Assembly: GCF_017912535.1 (NCBI RefSeq)
Contig: NZ_JAERQK010000007.1
Coordinates: 62,001-126,000, forward strand
Source: Motiliproteus sediminis
GTDB taxonomy: Bacteria; Pseudomonadota; Gammaproteobacteria; Pseudomonadales; Balneatricaceae
Direction: 5' to 3'
Length of the DNA stretch: 64,000 nucleotides
Shown: positions 27,869 through 40,281 of the stretch, piece by piece
Numbering within the stretch: the stretch's first letter is position 1
Layout: each line of letters opens with the position of its first letter
Translations under genes and position numbers: made by a program
The notes under the pieces: generated by a model
What the model saw: the letters and a program-made list of their open reading frames with translations, nothing else
Databases searched by the model: none
What the model was told of the DNA's origin: nothing

Positions 27869-30800
27869 ATGAAGACAGGACTGTATCGCCCTGGCGAGTT
27901 CAAAGACAACTGCGGCTTCGGCTTAATGGCGCACATTAAGGGAGAAAGCAGTCACGACCTGTTGCTGAAGGCGATTGAGTCCCTGACCTGCATGACCCAC
28001 CGCGGCGGCATTGCGGCGGATGGAAAAACCGGTGACGGTTGCGGTCTGTTGTTGCAAAAACCTGACAGTTTTCTACGCACTCTGGCTAAAGAGCTGTTTG
28101 CCAGCGAGCTGGCGCCGCAGTACGGCGTTGGCATGGTGTTCCTGTCCCGCGACGATGCTAAAGCGGATGCGGCGCGTGACCGCCTCAGTGCCGAACTCAA
28201 CGCCCAGGGGCTGGATGTACTGGGCTGGCGCGTGGTTCCCACCGATCCGTCCTCGTGCGGCCCTATCGCGCTGGAAACTCTGCCGCAGATTGAGCAGGTG
28301 TTTGTAAATGCGCCGGCTGATCTGCAACCGGAACAGTTGGCGGTCAAGCTCTACGTTGCCCGTCGCAAGGCAGAGATCGCGCTGGCCGACGACGCCGACT
28401 TCTATGTCTGTAGCCTGTCCAGCACGGTCCTGTCCTACAAGGGTCTGGTGATGCCGGCGGACCTCACCAGCTTCTACAAGGACCTGGCTGACGAGCGGCT
28501 GGAAACGGCCATCTGCGTATTTCATCAGCGCTTCTCCACCAATACGGCACCGCGCTGGCCGCTGGCCCAGCCGTTCCGCAATATCGCCCATAACGGCGAG
28601 ATCAACACCATTGAAGGTAACCGTAACTGGGCCAACGCGCGGGCCAGCAAGTTCGAGACCGAACTGCTGCCGAACCTGCAGGAGCTGCAGCCGATCGTCA
28701 ACACCACCGGCTCCGACTCCTCCAGTCTCGACAACATGGTGGAGCTGATGCTGACCGGCGGCATGGAGCTGTATCGGGCCGTGCGGATGTTGATTCCGCC
28801 GGCGTGGCAGAACGTCGAGACCATGGACCCGGATCTGCGCGCGTTCTACGAGTACAACTCGATGCATATGGAGCCTTGGGACGGCCCTGCCGGCCTGGTT
28901 ATGACCGATGGTCGCACCGCGGTTTGTATGCTTGATCGTAACGGTTTACGTCCGTCACGCTGGGTGATGACCAAAGACGGCATTATCTGCACTGCGTCCG
29001 AGATCGGTACCTACGATTACAAGCCGGAAGATGTGGTCGCCAAGGGGCGTGTCGGTCCGGGCCAGATTCTGGCAATTGATACCGCCACCGGTGAGGTGCT
29101 GCACACGGACGATGTGGATAACCGGCTCAAGAGCGCGTTCCCCTACAAGCAGTGGTTGAAAGAGAAGTCCTACCGCCTGGAAGCGCAGCTGCGTGACCAT
29201 GATCTGGAGTTCAAGGAGTTCTCGCCGGATCAGCTCAAGACCCACCAGAAGCTCTATCAGGTCTCCTTTGAAGAGCGTGATCAGGTCATCCGTCCGTTGG
29301 CAGAAACCGCACAGGAAGCGGTCGGTTCCATGGGTGACGATACCCCGATGGCGGTGTTGTCGCAGCGGGTTCGTCCGCTGTATGACTACTTCCGCCAGCA
29401 GTTTGCCCAAGTCACCAATCCGCCGATCGATCCCCTGCGCGAAGCGATCGTGATGTCGCTGGAAACCTGTCTCGGGAACGAGCGCAATGTGTTCGAAGAC
29501 ACCGCCGGCCATGCCGAGCGGATTATTCTGGCGTCGCCGGTACTGGCACCGCGGATGTATCAGAAGCTGTGGGCCAACGAGATTCCGGGATTCGAGTCTC
29601 ACTACATCAATCTCAACTACGATCCGCAGCTGGGACTGGAAGGTGCCATCAACGCGGTCTGTGACAACGCCGAGCAGGCGGTCCGTGACGGCAAGGTGCT
29701 GATCATCCTCTCCGATCGCGGCATCAAGGAAGGCCTGTTGCCGATTCATGCAGCGATGGCGACCGGTGCTGTTCACCACCGCCTGGTGCAGCAGGGTATC
29801 CGGACCAACTGCAACATCGTGGTCGATACTGGCACCGCGCGCGATTCGCATCAACTGGCGGTGCTGTTTGGCTTCGGTGCTACCGCTGTTTACCCTTATC
29901 TGGCTTACCGGGTGATCAACGACATGATCGCCACTGGCGAGATTCAGGACGACCAGATCACCTGCCACAGCAACTACCGCAAAGGGGTCAACAAGGGGCT
30001 GTTGAAGATCCTGTCAAAGATGGGGATCTCCACTATCGCCTCCTATCGCGGCGCGCAACTGTTCGAAGCGGTCGGTCTCGGTTCCGATGTGGTTGACCTC
30101 TGCTTCCGTGGCGTCGCCAGCCGCATAGAGGGCGCATCCTTCTATGACTTCCAGCGCGAGCAGGAGCTGCTGGCGAACCACGCCTGGAAGCTGCGCAAGC
30201 CGATCGATCAGGGCGGGATGCTGAAGTTCGTCCATGGCAAGGAGTATCACGCCTACAACCCCGACGTTGTTGGCACCGTGCAGCAGGCGGTCAAAGGTGG
30301 CGGTTACGGAGTGTATAAAGAGTACGCGGCGCTGGTTAACGAGCGCCCGGTCGCGACTCTGCGTGATCTGTTCAAGCTCAAGGATGTGGCCCCCGTCGCG
30401 CTGGACGAAGTGGAACCGATTGAGGCGATCTTCCCGCGCTTTGACTCGGCAGCTATGTCGCTCGGCGCCCTGTCGCCGGAGGCGCACGAGGCGCTGGCGA
30501 TGGCGATGAACGAGCTGGGCGGGCGCTCCAACTCCGGTGAGGGTGGTGAAGATCCGGCCCGTTACGGTACCAATCGCCGCTCCAAGATCAAGCAGATCGC
30601 CTCCGGCCGCTTTGGGGTGACGCCGCACTATCTGGCCAACGCCGATGTATTGCAGATCAAGGTCGCTCAGGGTGCCAAGCCGGGCGAGGGTGGTCAGCTG
30701 CCGGGTGGCAAGGTCAATGGCCTGATCGCCAAGCTGCGCTACTCGGTGCCGGGAGTAACCCTGATCTCGCCGCCGCCGCACCACGATATCTATTCCATCG

Positions 30801-32317
30801 AGGATCTGGCGCAGCTGATTTTCGACCTCAAGCAGGTCAACCCGCAGGCGCTGGTATCAGTCAAGCTGGTGTCCCGTCCGGGTGTGGGGACCATCGCTGC
30901 CGGTGTGGCCAAGGCCTACGCGGACCTGATCACCATCTCCGGCTATGACGGCGGCACCGCAGCCAGTCCGATCACCTCGATTCGCCATGCCGGATCACCT
31001 TGGGAGATCGGTCTGTCCGAGGCGCATCAGGCGCTGCGCATCAATCACCTGCGCGACAAGGTTCGCCTGCAAACGGACGGCGGCCTGAAGACCGGTCTGG
31101 ATGTGGTGAAGGCGGCCATTCTGGGTGCCGAGAGTTTCGGCTTTGGTACCCTGCCGATGGTGGCGCTGGGTTGTAAGTACTTGCGTATCTGTCACCTCAA
31201 CAACTGTGCTACCGGTGTCGCTACCCAGCAGGACTATCTGCGCTCCAAGCACTTCATCGGTACCGTGGAGATGGTGAAGAACCTGTTCACCTTCATCGCC
31301 ATGGAAACCCGTGAGTGGATGGCCAAACTGGGAGTTCGCACCCTGGAAGAACTGGTGGGTCGTACCGACCTGCTGGAGATTCTGCCGGGTGAAACCGACA
31401 AGCAGAAGCGACTGGATCTGACGCCTATCCTCAGCAACGATTTTGTGGAAGCGGATGCGCCGCAGACTTGCCAGAGTGCCCGCAACGAGCCCTATGATCG
31501 TGGCGACCTCAATCTGCAACTGCTGGCGGCGGCACGTGACGCGGTCAAGAACAAGTCCGGTATCGAGCTCAACTTCGGGATCACTAACTGTGACCGCTCC
31601 GTGGGCGCGACCCTCTCCGGCGAGATCGCCAAGCAATACGGCAACCTCGGTATGGAAGACAGCCCGGTGCGCGTGAACCTGACCGGTGTCGCCGGCCAGA
31701 GCTTCGGGGTCTGGAACGCCGGCGGTCTGGAACTGTATCTTGAAGGTGATGCTAACGACTATGTCGGTAAAGGCATGGCCGGTGGCAAGATCGTTATCCG
31801 CCCGCCTGCCGGCAGCGAGTTTGAAACCCAGAAAACCTCCATTGTCGGTAACACCTGTCTGTACGGTGCGACCGGAGGGCGGTTGTTCGCCGCCGGCTGT
31901 GCCGGTGAGCGTTTCGGGGTGCGTAACTCCGGTGCTCATGCGGTGATTGAAGGCGCGGGTGACCACTGCTGTGAATACATGACCGGCGGCTTGATCACCG
32001 TGCTGGGTAACACCGGCTACAACTTCGGTGCCGGTATGACCGGTGGCTTTGCCTATGTGCTGGATATCGACCGTACCTTCGTGGACAAGTACAACCACGA
32101 GCTGGTCGAGATCCACCGTATCAGCAACTACCACATGGAGGAGTACCGTAACCACCTCCGCTCCGTGATAACCGAGTACGTGGATGAAACCCAGAGCGCC
32201 TGGGGTCAGCAGATTCTCGATAACTTCGACGACTACATCACCAAGTTCTGGCTGGTGAAGCCGAAAGCGGCGAGCCTTGGCGAGATGCTGGAAAGCATGC
32301 GCAAGAGCCCTGAATAA
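27869..32317 (+). CDS. gltB: Glutamate synthase (NADPH) large subunit
   Basis: This protein of about 1482 residues has, in order, an N-terminal glutaminase (GATase type 2) domain that starts after a short propeptide at the catalytic cysteine in KDNCGFGL, a central domain, the FMN-binding synthase domain ([12 protein letters not shown], the [13 protein letters not shown] loop, and the 3Fe-4S cysteines in [14 protein letters not shown]-like CHLNNCATG), and a C-terminal beta-helix GXGXG domain. With GltD it transfers the glutamine amide nitrogen to 2-oxoglutarate. An upstream in-frame start at 27803 was rejected because homologues start [11 protein letters not shown]. Confidence 0.96.
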   Translation: MKTGLYRPGEFKDNCGFGLMAHIKGESSHDLLLKAIESLTCMTHRGGIAADGKTGDGCGLLLQKPDSFLRTLAKELFASELAPQYGVGMVFLSRDDAKADAARDRLSAELNAQGLDVLGWRVVPTDPSSCGPIALETLPQIEQVFVNAPADLQPEQLAVKLYVARRKAEIALADDADFYVCSLSSTVLSYKGLVMPADLTSFYKDLADERLETAICVFHQRFSTNTAPRWPLAQPFRNIAHNGEINTIEGNRNWANARASKFETELLPNLQELQPIVNTTGSDSSSLDNMVELMLTGGMELYRAVRMLIPPAWQNVETMDPDLRAFYEYNSMHMEPWDGPAGLVMTDGRTAVCMLDRNGLRPSRWVMTKDGIICTASEIGTYDYKPEDVVAKGRVGPGQILAIDTATGEVLHTDDVDNRLKSAFPYKQWLKEKSYRLEAQLRDHDLEFKEFSPDQLKTHQKLYQVSFEERDQVIRPLAETAQEAVGSMGDDTPMAVLSQRVRPLYDYFRQQFAQVTNPPIDPLREAIVMSLETCLGNERNVFEDTAGHAERIILASPVLAPRMYQKLWANEIPGFESHYINLNYDPQLGLEGAINAVCDNAEQAVRDGKVLIILSDRGIKEGLLPIHAAMATGAVHHRLVQQGIRTNCNIVVDTGTARDSHQLAVLFGFGATAVYPYLAYRVINDMIATGEIQDDQITCHSNYRKGVNKGLLKILSKMGISTIASYRGAQLFEAVGLGSDVVDLCFRGVASRIEGASFYDFQREQELLANHAWKLRKPIDQGGMLKFVHGKEYHAYNPDVVGTVQQAVKGGGYGVYKEYAALVNERPVATLRDLFKLKDVAPVALDEVEPIEAIFPRFDSAAMSLGALSPEAHEALAMAMNELGGRSNSGEGGEDPARYGTNRRSKIKQIASGRFGVTPHYLANADVLQIKVAQGAKPGEGGQLPGGKVNGLIAKLRYSVPGVTLISPPPHHDIYSIEDLAQLIFDLKQVNPQALVSVKLVSRPGVGTIAAGVAKAYADLITISGYDGGTAASPITSIRHAGSPWEIGLSEAHQALRINHLRDKVRLQTDGGLKTGLDVVKAAILGAESFGFGTLPMVALGCKYLRICHLNNCATGVATQQDYLRSKHFIGTVEMVKNLFTFIAMETREWMAKLGVRTLEELVGRTDLLEILPGETDKQKRLDLTPILSNDFVEADAPQTCQSARNEPYDRGDLNLQLLAAARDAVKNKSGIELNFGITNCDRSVGATLSGEIAKQYGNLGMEDSPVRVNLTGVAGQSFGVWNAGGLELYLEGDANDYVGKGMAGGKIVIRPPAGSEFETQKTSIVGNTCLYGATGGRLFAAGCAGERFGVRNSGAHAVIEGAGDHCCEYMTGGLITVLGNTGYNFGAGMTGGFAYVLDIDRTFVDKYNHELVEIHRISNYHMEEYRNHLRSVITEYVDETQSAWGQQILDNFDDYITKFWLVKPKAASLGEMLESMRKSPE

Positions 32318-32324
32318 GCGGTGA

Positions 32325-33827
<1,503 letters not shown>

Positions 33828-33865
33828 CCGCAGCAGTGCGAATAGCCCTGCAATTTCTACCCCTG

Positions 33866-33892
33866 AGGCACGGCTAACCGTGCCTTTTTTTT
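33866..33892 (+). terminator. Intrinsic terminator of gltBD
   Basis: AGGCACGG-CTAA-CCGTGCCT followed by eight T residues gives a canonical rho-independent terminator about 38 bp after the gltD stop. Confidence 0.93.
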
Positions 33893-33943
33893 GGCAGTGC
33901 CTTTATACTGGGCGCTGATTTGATCTGAGCGACCGAGTACATC

Positions 33944-35008
33944 ATGTCTGAACTGAAGAATGATCGTTTTCTACGAGCCCTGCTGCGCCAACCGGTAGAT
34001 GTCACCCCCGTATGGATGATGCGTCAGGCTGGCCGTTACCTGCCGGAATACCGGGCTACCCGCGCTACCGCTGGCGACTTCATGAGCCTGTGCAAGAACG
34101 CCGACTTTGCCTGTGAAGTGACTATCCAGCCGCTGGAGCGCTATGCGCTGGACGCGGCGATTCTGTTCTCCGACATTCTCACCATTCCTGATGCCATGGG
34201 TCTGGGGCTTTACTTCGAGACTGGCGAAGGGCCCAAGTTCAAGAAGATTATTCGCAGCGAGCAGGATGTGGATGCGCTGCCGATTCCGGATGTAAGCAGT
34301 GATCTCGACTACGTGATGAACGCGGTCAAAACCATTCGCCGCGAACTTAACGGTCGGGTGCCGCTGATCGGCTTCTCCGGTAGTCCCTGGACGCTGGCCA
34401 CCTACATGGTTGAGGGCGGCTCCACCAAGGACTTCCGCCATATCAAGCGGATGATGTATGAAACCCCGGCGGTGATGCACCAGCTGCTCGACAAGCTGGC
34501 GCAGACGGTTACCGCTTACCTGAATGAGCAGATCAAGAGCGGCGCCCAGGCGGTACAGATCTTTGATACCTGGGGTGGTGTGCTGAGTGGCCCCTGCTAC
34601 GAGGAGTTCTCGCTCAAGTACATGAACCAGATCGTCAAAGGGCTAATCCGCGAACATGAGGGCCGTCAGGTGCCGGTGATTCTGTTCACCAAGAACGGCG
34701 GTCAGTGGTTGGAGAAGATCGCTGCGACCGGCACCGACGCACTGGGCCTCGACTGGACCACCAACATCGACGACGCCCGTGCGCGGGTAGGTGGCCAGGT
34801 GGCCATTCAGGGCAATATGGACCCCAGCGTGCTCTACGCCGGTGCTGACCGTATCCGCGCCGAGGTGGCCGATATCCTGGCACGCTTTGGTAGCAACCCC
34901 GGTCACGTGTTCAACCTGGGCCACGGTATCCACCAGTTTGTCGACCCAGAGAACGCCGGCATCTTCGTTGACGCGGTGCATGAGCTTAGCGCTCAGTACC
35001 ACCAGTAA
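33944..35008 (+). CDS. hemE: Uroporphyrinogen decarboxylase
   Basis: The 354-residue enzyme carries the family signatures [16 protein letters not shown] near the N-terminus, with the active-site arginines, and the [12 protein letters not shown] catalytic aspartate region, plus [13 protein letters not shown]. It removes four carboxyl groups from uroporphyrinogen III to give coproporphyrinogen III in haem synthesis. The gltD-hemE order is conserved in pseudomonads. The terminator upstream indicates it has its own promoter. Confidence 0.96.
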   Translation: MSELKNDRFLRALLRQPVDVTPVWMMRQAGRYLPEYRATRATAGDFMSLCKNADFACEVTIQPLERYALDAAILFSDILTIPDAMGLGLYFETGEGPKFKKIIRSEQDVDALPIPDVSSDLDYVMNAVKTIRRELNGRVPLIGFSGSPWTLATYMVEGGSTKDFRHIKRMMYETPAVMHQLLDKLAQTVTAYLNEQIKSGAQAVQIFDTWGGVLSGPCYEEFSLKYMNQIVKGLIREHEGRQVPVILFTKNGGQWLEKIAATGTDALGLDWTTNIDDARARVGGQVAIQGNMDPSVLYAGADRIRAEVADILARFGSNPGHVFNLGHGIHQFVDPENAGIFVDAVHELSAQYHQ

Positions 35009-35049
35009 CCGAGTGGACAACGGGGGCCCGTCGGGCCCTCAATCCTCTG

Positions 35050-35667
35050 ATGAGACTGCCACCAGCTCTTTTTGCCGCCCTGATTGCCGTCACACTGCTG
35101 CTGAGCGGTTGTGCGACTGCGCCGCCCAGTAATATCAGCAACAGCTGCGAGATTTTCTACGACAAGGACGATTGGTACGAGGCAACCAAGGACAGCTTCG
35201 AGAAGTGGGGCGTGCCGATTCACGTCCAGCTCGCGATCGTGCATCAGGAGTCCAAGTTCCAGTACGACGCCCGTCCGCCGAAAGACTATCTGCTCGGCTT
35301 TATTCCCTGGGGGCGTAAATCCTCCGCTTACGGGTACGCTCAGGTGAAAGATGAAACCTGGGACTGGTACCGCCAGAAAACCGGTAACTGGGGCGCCGAC
35401 CGCGACGACTTTGCTGACGCGGTGGACTTTATCGGCTGGTACGGCTCCATGAGCTACCAGATGTTGGGCATCAGCAAGTGGGACGCCCGCAACCAGTATC
35501 TGGCCTATCATGAAGGCCACGGTGGTTTTAAGCGCAAGACCTACAATCAGAAAGCTTGGTTGGTTCAGGTGGCGAAGAAGGTCGACAACAACGCTGCGCG
35601 TTACCGCGCCCAGTTGGGCAAATGCCGCGAACGACTGGAAAGCGGCTGGTCTCTCTGGCCTTTTTAA
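35050..35667 (+). CDS. Lytic transglycosylase-like (SLT) lipoprotein
   Basis: The 205-residue protein has a lipoprotein signal peptide with lipobox LSGC at about residue 20 and a compact lysozyme-like domain. The glutamate in VHQESKFQ is at the position of the SLT catalytic residue, and GYAQVKDETWDWY matches the following family block. It likely cleaves peptidoglycan glycan strands at the outer membrane. It is 41 bp after hemE and may be cotranscribed. The exact substrate and the E. coli counterpart are not clear. Confidence 0.8.
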   Translation: MRLPPALFAALIAVTLLLSGCATAPPSNISNSCEIFYDKDDWYEATKDSFEKWGVPIHVQLAIVHQESKFQYDARPPKDYLLGFIPWGRKSSAYGYAQVKDETWDWYRQKTGNWGADRDDFADAVDFIGWYGSMSYQMLGISKWDARNQYLAYHEGHGGFKRKTYNQKAWLVQVAKKVDNNAARYRAQLGKCRERLESGWSLWPF

Positions 35668-35771
35668 GCGCCGCTGCGCTGGCGAGCTGAAAGCGCTCGC
35701 GCCGCTCAGTTTGCTGACGCCATCCCTTTGATTGACGTAGAATAGCCGCAACCATCAACCGGGAGCACTCC

Positions 35772-36371
35772 GTGGAACTGAGCGAACTCTGTAATCGTCT
35801 GGAAAGTCTGGACCCGTGGCAACTGACGCTGTTTACCACGGCGCTGGCGGAACGGCAGTACCCCAACTACCAGCTGTTCACCGAAGTTACCGATTGGGGC
35901 GACGCGGACCAAGCACGGCGCCAGCTCGATAAACTGTGGGAGCGGCTTGCCAATCGCACCGGTTCGCTGAACGTCGAAACCCAGCTGGAAAAGCTGGAAA
36001 CCATCACCCCGGACCCGGACGATTTCGATTTCTATGGCGTTCAGCCGGCGCTGGATTTCTGTGTCTGCCTGCACGCGGCGTTTGCCCAGCAGGAGGAGCC
36101 GTCGTTTGAAGAAGCGGGCGGCGTTGCGCAGGTGTCCATGGCTTGCGTCGATACCTTTCTGGAGCTGACCGCCGAGCCGGAGCTGTCCGACGAAGAGCTG
36201 GTGCGTTACATCAACACCCACGAGTTGATGGTGCAGGAGGAAGCGCTGCAGCAGCAGTTGCTGGAGCAGCTGCTGGCCGGCACCAGCGGCGATGCAGCGC
36301 TGGTTGACCAGCTTCGGCAGTTGGCCGCCAACGATGGCGTCAGCAATATCGGTATCAGTATCGACGACTGA
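35772..36371 (+). CDS. DUF416 (YjaG-like) protein
   Basis: This 199-residue acidic, soluble protein resembles the DUF416 family, with the family pattern LxxLDPWQLTLFTTALAERQYPNY near the N-terminus compressed into LESLDPWQ and RQYPNYQLF. No catalytic residues are known for the family and its function is unestablished. The start codon is GTG with GGGAG upstream. It converges on the following oxidoreductase gene, with only six bases between the stops. Confidence 0.82.
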   Translation: MELSELCNRLESLDPWQLTLFTTALAERQYPNYQLFTEVTDWGDADQARRQLDKLWERLANRTGSLNVETQLEKLETITPDPDDFDFYGVQPALDFCVCLHAAFAQQEEPSFEEAGGVAQVSMACVDTFLELTAEPELSDEELVRYINTHELMVQEEALQQQLLEQLLAGTSGDAALVDQLRQLAANDGVSNIGISIDD

Positions 36372-36377
36372 TCCGGC

Positions 36378-37316
36378 TCAGGGGGTCAGCAGCAGTTTAC
36401 CCTGGGCGTGGCCGCTTTGGCTCAGCGCATGGGCCTTGGCCACCTGATCCAGCTCGAAACAGCACTCCACCCGCAGCTTCAACCGGTCCTCGGCCGCCAG
36501 CTGTGCCAGTTGTTCCAACTGCTTCGCATCCGGCCTGACCCGCATTCCCGTTACCTGAAGCCCCTGCTCGATGCCGGCGGCTATCACCTGATCCGCGGTG
36601 ATGGTCGGCAAGGTCACTACACGGCCTCCGGCAGCCACGGCTGTCAGCGCGGCAATGGCGCTGTCGCCGCCGACACAGTCGATCAGCACCGCCACCGGCT
36701 CAAGCTGTGACAGCGCATCGGGCTGATGGTAATCGATGCATTGCTGGCAACCCAGCTCGGTCAGCCAGGGGTGGTTAGTGGCCGAGGCGGTGCCGATAGG
36801 TATGGCGCCGTGGGCGCGTGCCAATTGCAGCGCCAGGTGGCCCACGCCGCCCGCGGCGGCCAGAATCAGGACACGCTCACCGGGCTGCAGCCCGGCCTGT
36901 TCGAATAGCGCCTGCCATGCGGTCAGCCCGGCCAGCGGCAGGCCGCCGGCGTCAACCAGGCTCACGGGGGGCGGCACTTCGGCCCACTGGTCGGCGGGTG
37001 CGCAGACCTGCTCGGCATAACAGTTGCCGGCTTGGGGGAAGTTCAGCAGTCCCATAGCCCGGTCTCCCCGCTGCCAGCCACTGACACCTTCGCCAACGGC
37101 GTCGACGACTCCGGCGCACTCCCAGCCTGGGATCCAGGGCAGCTCTCCAATAAAGGGGGCGGCACCACCGCCGGCGCAGGTTTTCCAATCGATGGGGTTA
37201 ACTCCGGCGGCCGCTATCCGCACCCGCAGCTCGCCTGGGCCCGGCAGGGTTTCCGCGAGCTGCTCGACGCGGAGCGCGTCCTGCAAGGCAAACTGGTGCA
37301 AACGAACCGCTTTCAT
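36378..37316 (-). CDS. Zinc-independent MDR-family NADPH:quinone-type oxidoreductase
   Basis: The 312-residue protein has a GroES-like N-terminal domain (GVNPIDWKTCAGG) and a Rossmann domain with the nucleotide motif AAAGGVGHLALQLA. The cysteines and histidine that bind catalytic zinc in alcohol dehydrogenases are missing, which places it with quinone or enone reductases. The substrate is unknown. It is divergent from cysZ. Confidence 0.85.
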   Translation of the reverse strand: MKAVRLHQFALQDALRVEQLAETLPGPGELRVRIAAAGVNPIDWKTCAGGGAAPFIGELPWIPGWECAGVVDAVGEGVSGWQRGDRAMGLLNFPQAGNCYAEQVCAPADQWAEVPPPVSLVDAGGLPLAGLTAWQALFEQAGLQPGERVLILAAAGGVGHLALQLARAHGAIPIGTASATNHPWLTELGCQQCIDYHQPDALSQLEPVAVLIDCVGGDSAIAALTAVAAGGRVVTLPTITADQVIAAGIEQGLQVTGMRVRPDAKQLEQLAQLAAEDRLKLRVECCFELDQVAKAHALSQSGHAQGKLLLTP

Positions 37317-37444
37317 CGGGGGCCTCCATCAGTGGCAGAGAGTTGTCAGGATAGATCGCTGCGCGCCGGCTCGCCAGCCTGAAGTCGTCGCTGACACCTG
37401 CTACACTCTGGCGCTGGTTTTGTGGCCAAGGAGTCGCTGTTTTT

Positions 37445-38206
37445 ATGGGTGGTAATCCGTTTCGCGGCGCAGCTTATCTGCTGCGTGGTTTTTCCCTGCT
37501 GACCGAGCCGGGGCTGAGGCCTTTTGTGATCGTGCCGCTACTGATCAACATTTCGCTGTTTACCGGTGCCATCTGGTTACTGACTGAGCAGTTTGGCCAG
37601 TGGGTTGATTACTGGCTCAGCCTGATACCGGACTGGCTCTCGTTTCTGGACTGGCTGCTTTGGCCGCTGTTTGCGCTGCTGGTGTTGGTGCTGGTCTACT
37701 TCAGTTTTGGCCTGGTGGCGAACTTCATCGCCGCGCCGTTCAACGGGTTGCTGGCGGAGAAGGTGGAGGAGCGCCGCCGGGGCGCAATCAATAGTGACAG
37801 CGGTTGGCGTGCGGTGCTGGCTTTGGTGCCGCGCACATTGGCGCGGGAGGCGGCCAAGCTGGCCTACTATCTGCCGCGGCTGCTGGTGCTGCTGCTGATC
37901 ACCCTGATTCCCGGCGTACAGCTGCTGGCACCCTTGCTGTGGTTTCTGTTCGGTGCCTGGATGATGGCGATTCAGTATTGCGACTATCCGATGGATAACA
38001 ATCAGGTCAGCTTTGGCCGCATGCGTCAACTGCTGAAAAGCCGCCGGTTGGGGGCATTGGGCTTTGGTGGCCTGGTGTCGGCCGGATTGATGGTGCCGGT
38101 GGTGAATCTGCTGATCATGCCGGCAGCTGTTGCCGGTGCGACCCTGTTCTGGGTCGAGGAGTATGCGGCCAGCGAGAGCGCCGGGACCGACATCAGCCGG
38201 CGCTAG
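37445..38206 (+). CDS. cysZ: Sulfate transporter CysZ
   Basis: The 253-residue inner-membrane protein carries the CysZ N-terminus (NPFRGAAYLLRGFSLL) and long hydrophobic hairpins, ending in a basic tail. CysZ imports sulfate for assimilation. No other cys genes are nearby. Its last 14 bases overlap the 3' end of phoR on the opposite strand. Confidence 0.9.
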   Translation: MGGNPFRGAAYLLRGFSLLTEPGLRPFVIVPLLINISLFTGAIWLLTEQFGQWVDYWLSLIPDWLSFLDWLLWPLFALLVLVLVYFSFGLVANFIAAPFNGLLAEKVEERRRGAINSDSGWRAVLALVPRTLAREAAKLAYYLPRLLVLLLITLIPGVQLLAPLLWFLFGAWMMAIQYCDYPMDNNQVSFGRMRQLLKSRRLGALGFGGLVSAGLMVPVVNLLIMPAAVAGATLFWVEEYAASESAGTDISRR

Positions 38207-39497
38207 ACTGCTCCAGTGGTCGTAGCTGGTGTGCGGGGAAGTGGCAGCTGAAGGTGCTGCCGACGTTGGGAGTGCTGTCGACCTCCAGTCGTGCGGCATG
38301 GCGGATCAGCACGTGCTTGACGATGGCAAGGCCGAGCCCGGTCCCCCCTTGCGCCCGCGAGCGGCCATCGTCGACGCGGTAAAAGCGTTCGGTCAAGCGG
38401 CTGATGTGGTGGGCGTCGATTCCGATGCCCGAGTCACTGACGCTGAAATGCCCCCCCTGATCATCTACCCACCAATTGACTCTGATGGTGCCGGCGTCCG
38501 GAGTGTACTTGATGGCGTTCATGACCAGATTGGAAAAGGCGCTGAACAGCTCCCGCTCCTGACCCATCAGCAGGTAGCGCTCGTCGATCTCCAGCGTGAT
38601 CTGGTGGCCGCGCTCCTGCGCCAGCAGTTGCGCTTCGCCATGAACTTCTCGCAGTAGCTGGCCCACATCGACAGGCGAAGAATCCAGCAGGCTGTCGGTG
38701 GTTTCCAGCCGGGTCAGCATCAGCATATCGTTCACCAGACTGCCCATGCGTTTGGCCTGCCCCTCCATCTGCAACAATGCTCGCTTGAACAACGGCAGCT
38801 CATCGCACTGGTCTTGCAGGGTTTCAAGATAGCCGCGGATCACCGTTAACGGGGTGCGCAGCTCGTGGGAGGCGTTGCCGACGAAGTCGCGGCGCATCCG
38901 TTCCAGTGCGTGCAGGCGGCTGACATCGCGGATCAGCATCAAACGTTCGGAGCGGCCGAATTCGGTCAGGGTAAACTGCAGTTGCAGCTGCCGGTTGGCG
39001 GTGGCTGGAAGTTCGAGCGGATCGGTGTAATCGCGTTGGTCAAAGTAGCGGATGAAGCGCGGATCACGAATCAGGTTGGTGATCGCCTGGCCGACGTCAT
39101 CGGGGCGTTTCAGCCCCAGCATGCGAGTGGCGGCGCGGTTCCACCAGTCGATTTCGCCATTGGAATCGATCATTACTACGCCGTCGCGCAGCGCCTGGGT
39201 GGATTCCTGGATACGATCGATGACCGATTTAAGCTGGGCTTCTCGCTGGCGGTGGCCCTTGAGCCGGTGATAGAGGCTGTCGTAGATATCTTCCCAGCTA
39301 CCGCTGGCCTCCGGCACTTCACTGCCGTCATCTTTCTTCAGCCAGTGCAGCAGGCGCTGCTGCTGATAGATCGATTTGGCCAGCAGGGTCAGCAGGGCCA
39401 GTGACAGCGCGACGAAGGGATAACCGAGCAACCACCCCAGGGCCATAGCGGCAGTAACGAGCAGCGCCAGGCGCTTCAGCTGCTGGGACAGATACAC
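38193..39497 (-). CDS. phoR: Phosphate regulon sensor kinase PhoR
   Basis: The 434-residue protein has two short membrane helices near the N-terminus with almost no periplasmic loop, a PAS domain (about 95-200), HisKA with the H-box ASHELRTPLTV and an HATPase domain (NLVMNAIKYTP, DSGIGID, GTGLGLAIVKH). PhoR senses phosphate status through the Pst transporter and PhoU and phosphorylates PhoB. It follows phoB by 12 bp. Its 3' end overlaps cysZ tail to tail. Confidence 0.95.
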   Translation of the reverse strand: MYLSQQLKRLALLVTAAMALGWLLGYPFVALSLALLTLLAKSIYQQQRLLHWLKKDDGSEVPEASGSWEDIYDSLYHRLKGHRQREAQLKSVIDRIQESTQALRDGVVMIDSNGEIDWWNRAATRMLGLKRPDDVGQAITNLIRDPRFIRYFDQRDYTDPLELPATANRQLQLQFTLTEFGRSERLMLIRDVSRLHALERMRRDFVGNASHELRTPLTVIRGYLETLQDQCDELPLFKRALLQMEGQAKRMGSLVNDMLMLTRLETTDSLLDSSPVDVGQLLREVHGEAQLLAQERGHQITLEIDERYLLMGQERELFSAFSNLVMNAIKYTPDAGTIRVNWWVDDQGGHFSVSDSGIGIDAHHISRLTERFYRVDDGRSRAQGGTGLGLAIVKHVLIRHAARLEVDSTPNVGSTFSCHFPAHQLRPLEQSSAG

Positions 39498-39509
39498 GGA
39501 ATGTAAGAC

Positions 39510-40202
39510 CTATGCGGTTTGACTGGAAAAACGGTAACCCATGCCGCGAACAGTCTGAACCAAGGGCGCGTGATTGTCACCTAGCGCCTTGCGCAAACGC
39601 CGGATATGTACGTCTACGGTGCGCTCTTCAACGTAGACATTGCCGCCCCAGACGTAATCCAGCAGTTGGCTGCGGGAGAAGGCGCGGTCTTGATGCGTCA
39701 TAAAGAAGCTCAATAGCTTGAATTCGGTCGGCCCCATCTCCAGTGGTTCGCCGTTGGCGTTTACTCGGTGGGAAACGGGATCCAGCACCAGGCCGTTGAC
39801 CTCAATGCGGGCATCATCACCCTCGGGGGCGGTCCGCCGCAGCACCGCCTTCAGGCGTGCCACCAGCTCACGGGGAGAAAAGGGTTTGGTGATGTAGTCG
39901 TCGGCACCGGCTTCCAGCCCCAGTACCTTGTTATCCTCGTCACCCTTGGCGGTCAGCATGATGATGGGGATGGAGGCCGTCAGCTCGTCACGTTTCAGCC
40001 GGCGTGCCAGCTCGATTCCGCTGGTGCCCGGCATCATCCAGTCGAGCAGGATCAGATCGGGGCGGTCATCCACCACCGCCGCGTGGCCTTGCTGGGCGTT
40101 TTCCGCCTCAATGCATTGATAGCCGGCCATCTCTAACGCCAGGCTGAGCATCTCTCGAATCGGTGCTTCGTCGTCGACGATCAGTACGCGCTTTCCGGTC
40201 AT
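39510..40202 (-). CDS. phoB: Phosphate regulon response regulator PhoB
   Basis: The 230-residue OmpR-family regulator has a receiver domain (acidic pair in VDDEAPIRE, phospho-acceptor in [11 protein letters not shown], lysine in TKPFSPREL) and a C-terminal winged helix that recognises Pho boxes ([14 protein letters not shown]). It activates phosphate-starvation genes including pst. Autoregulation is indicated by a Pho box just upstream at 40257-40274. Confidence 0.96.
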   Translation of the reverse strand: MTGKRVLIVDDEAPIREMLSLALEMAGYQCIEAENAQQGHAAVVDDRPDLILLDWMMPGTSGIELARRLKRDELTASIPIIMLTAKGDEDNKVLGLEAGADDYITKPFSPRELVARLKAVLRRTAPEGDDARIEVNGLVLDPVSHRVNANGEPLEMGPTEFKLLSFFMTHQDRAFSRSQLLDYVWGGNVYVEERTVDVHIRRLRKALGDNHAPLVQTVRGMGYRFSSQTA

Positions 40203-40240
40203 CGAAACCCTATCCTCTGTGTCTTTTCCATTAAGACTGT

Positions 40241-40274
40241 ATTACAACCTTAGATTGTTACAGTTGGGTGACAA
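40241..40274 (-). promoter_or_regulatory. Pho box and -10 element of phoB
   Basis: On the minus strand TTGTCAC-CCAA-CTGTAAC (40257-40274) matches the PhoB site CTGTCAT-N4-CTGTCAY closely. Exactly 10 bases later comes TGTAAT (40241-40246), a 5 of 6 match to a -10 hexamer. This is the standard PhoB-activated promoter geometry, and it fits the 79-bp gap between ubiA and phoB. Confidence 0.8.
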
Positions 40275-40281
40275 GAGGGGG

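Noticed and set aside
35020-35040. GGGCCC-GTC-GGGCCC hairpin after hemE
   Set aside because: There is no T run and the next gene follows within 30 bp, so it is not called a terminator.
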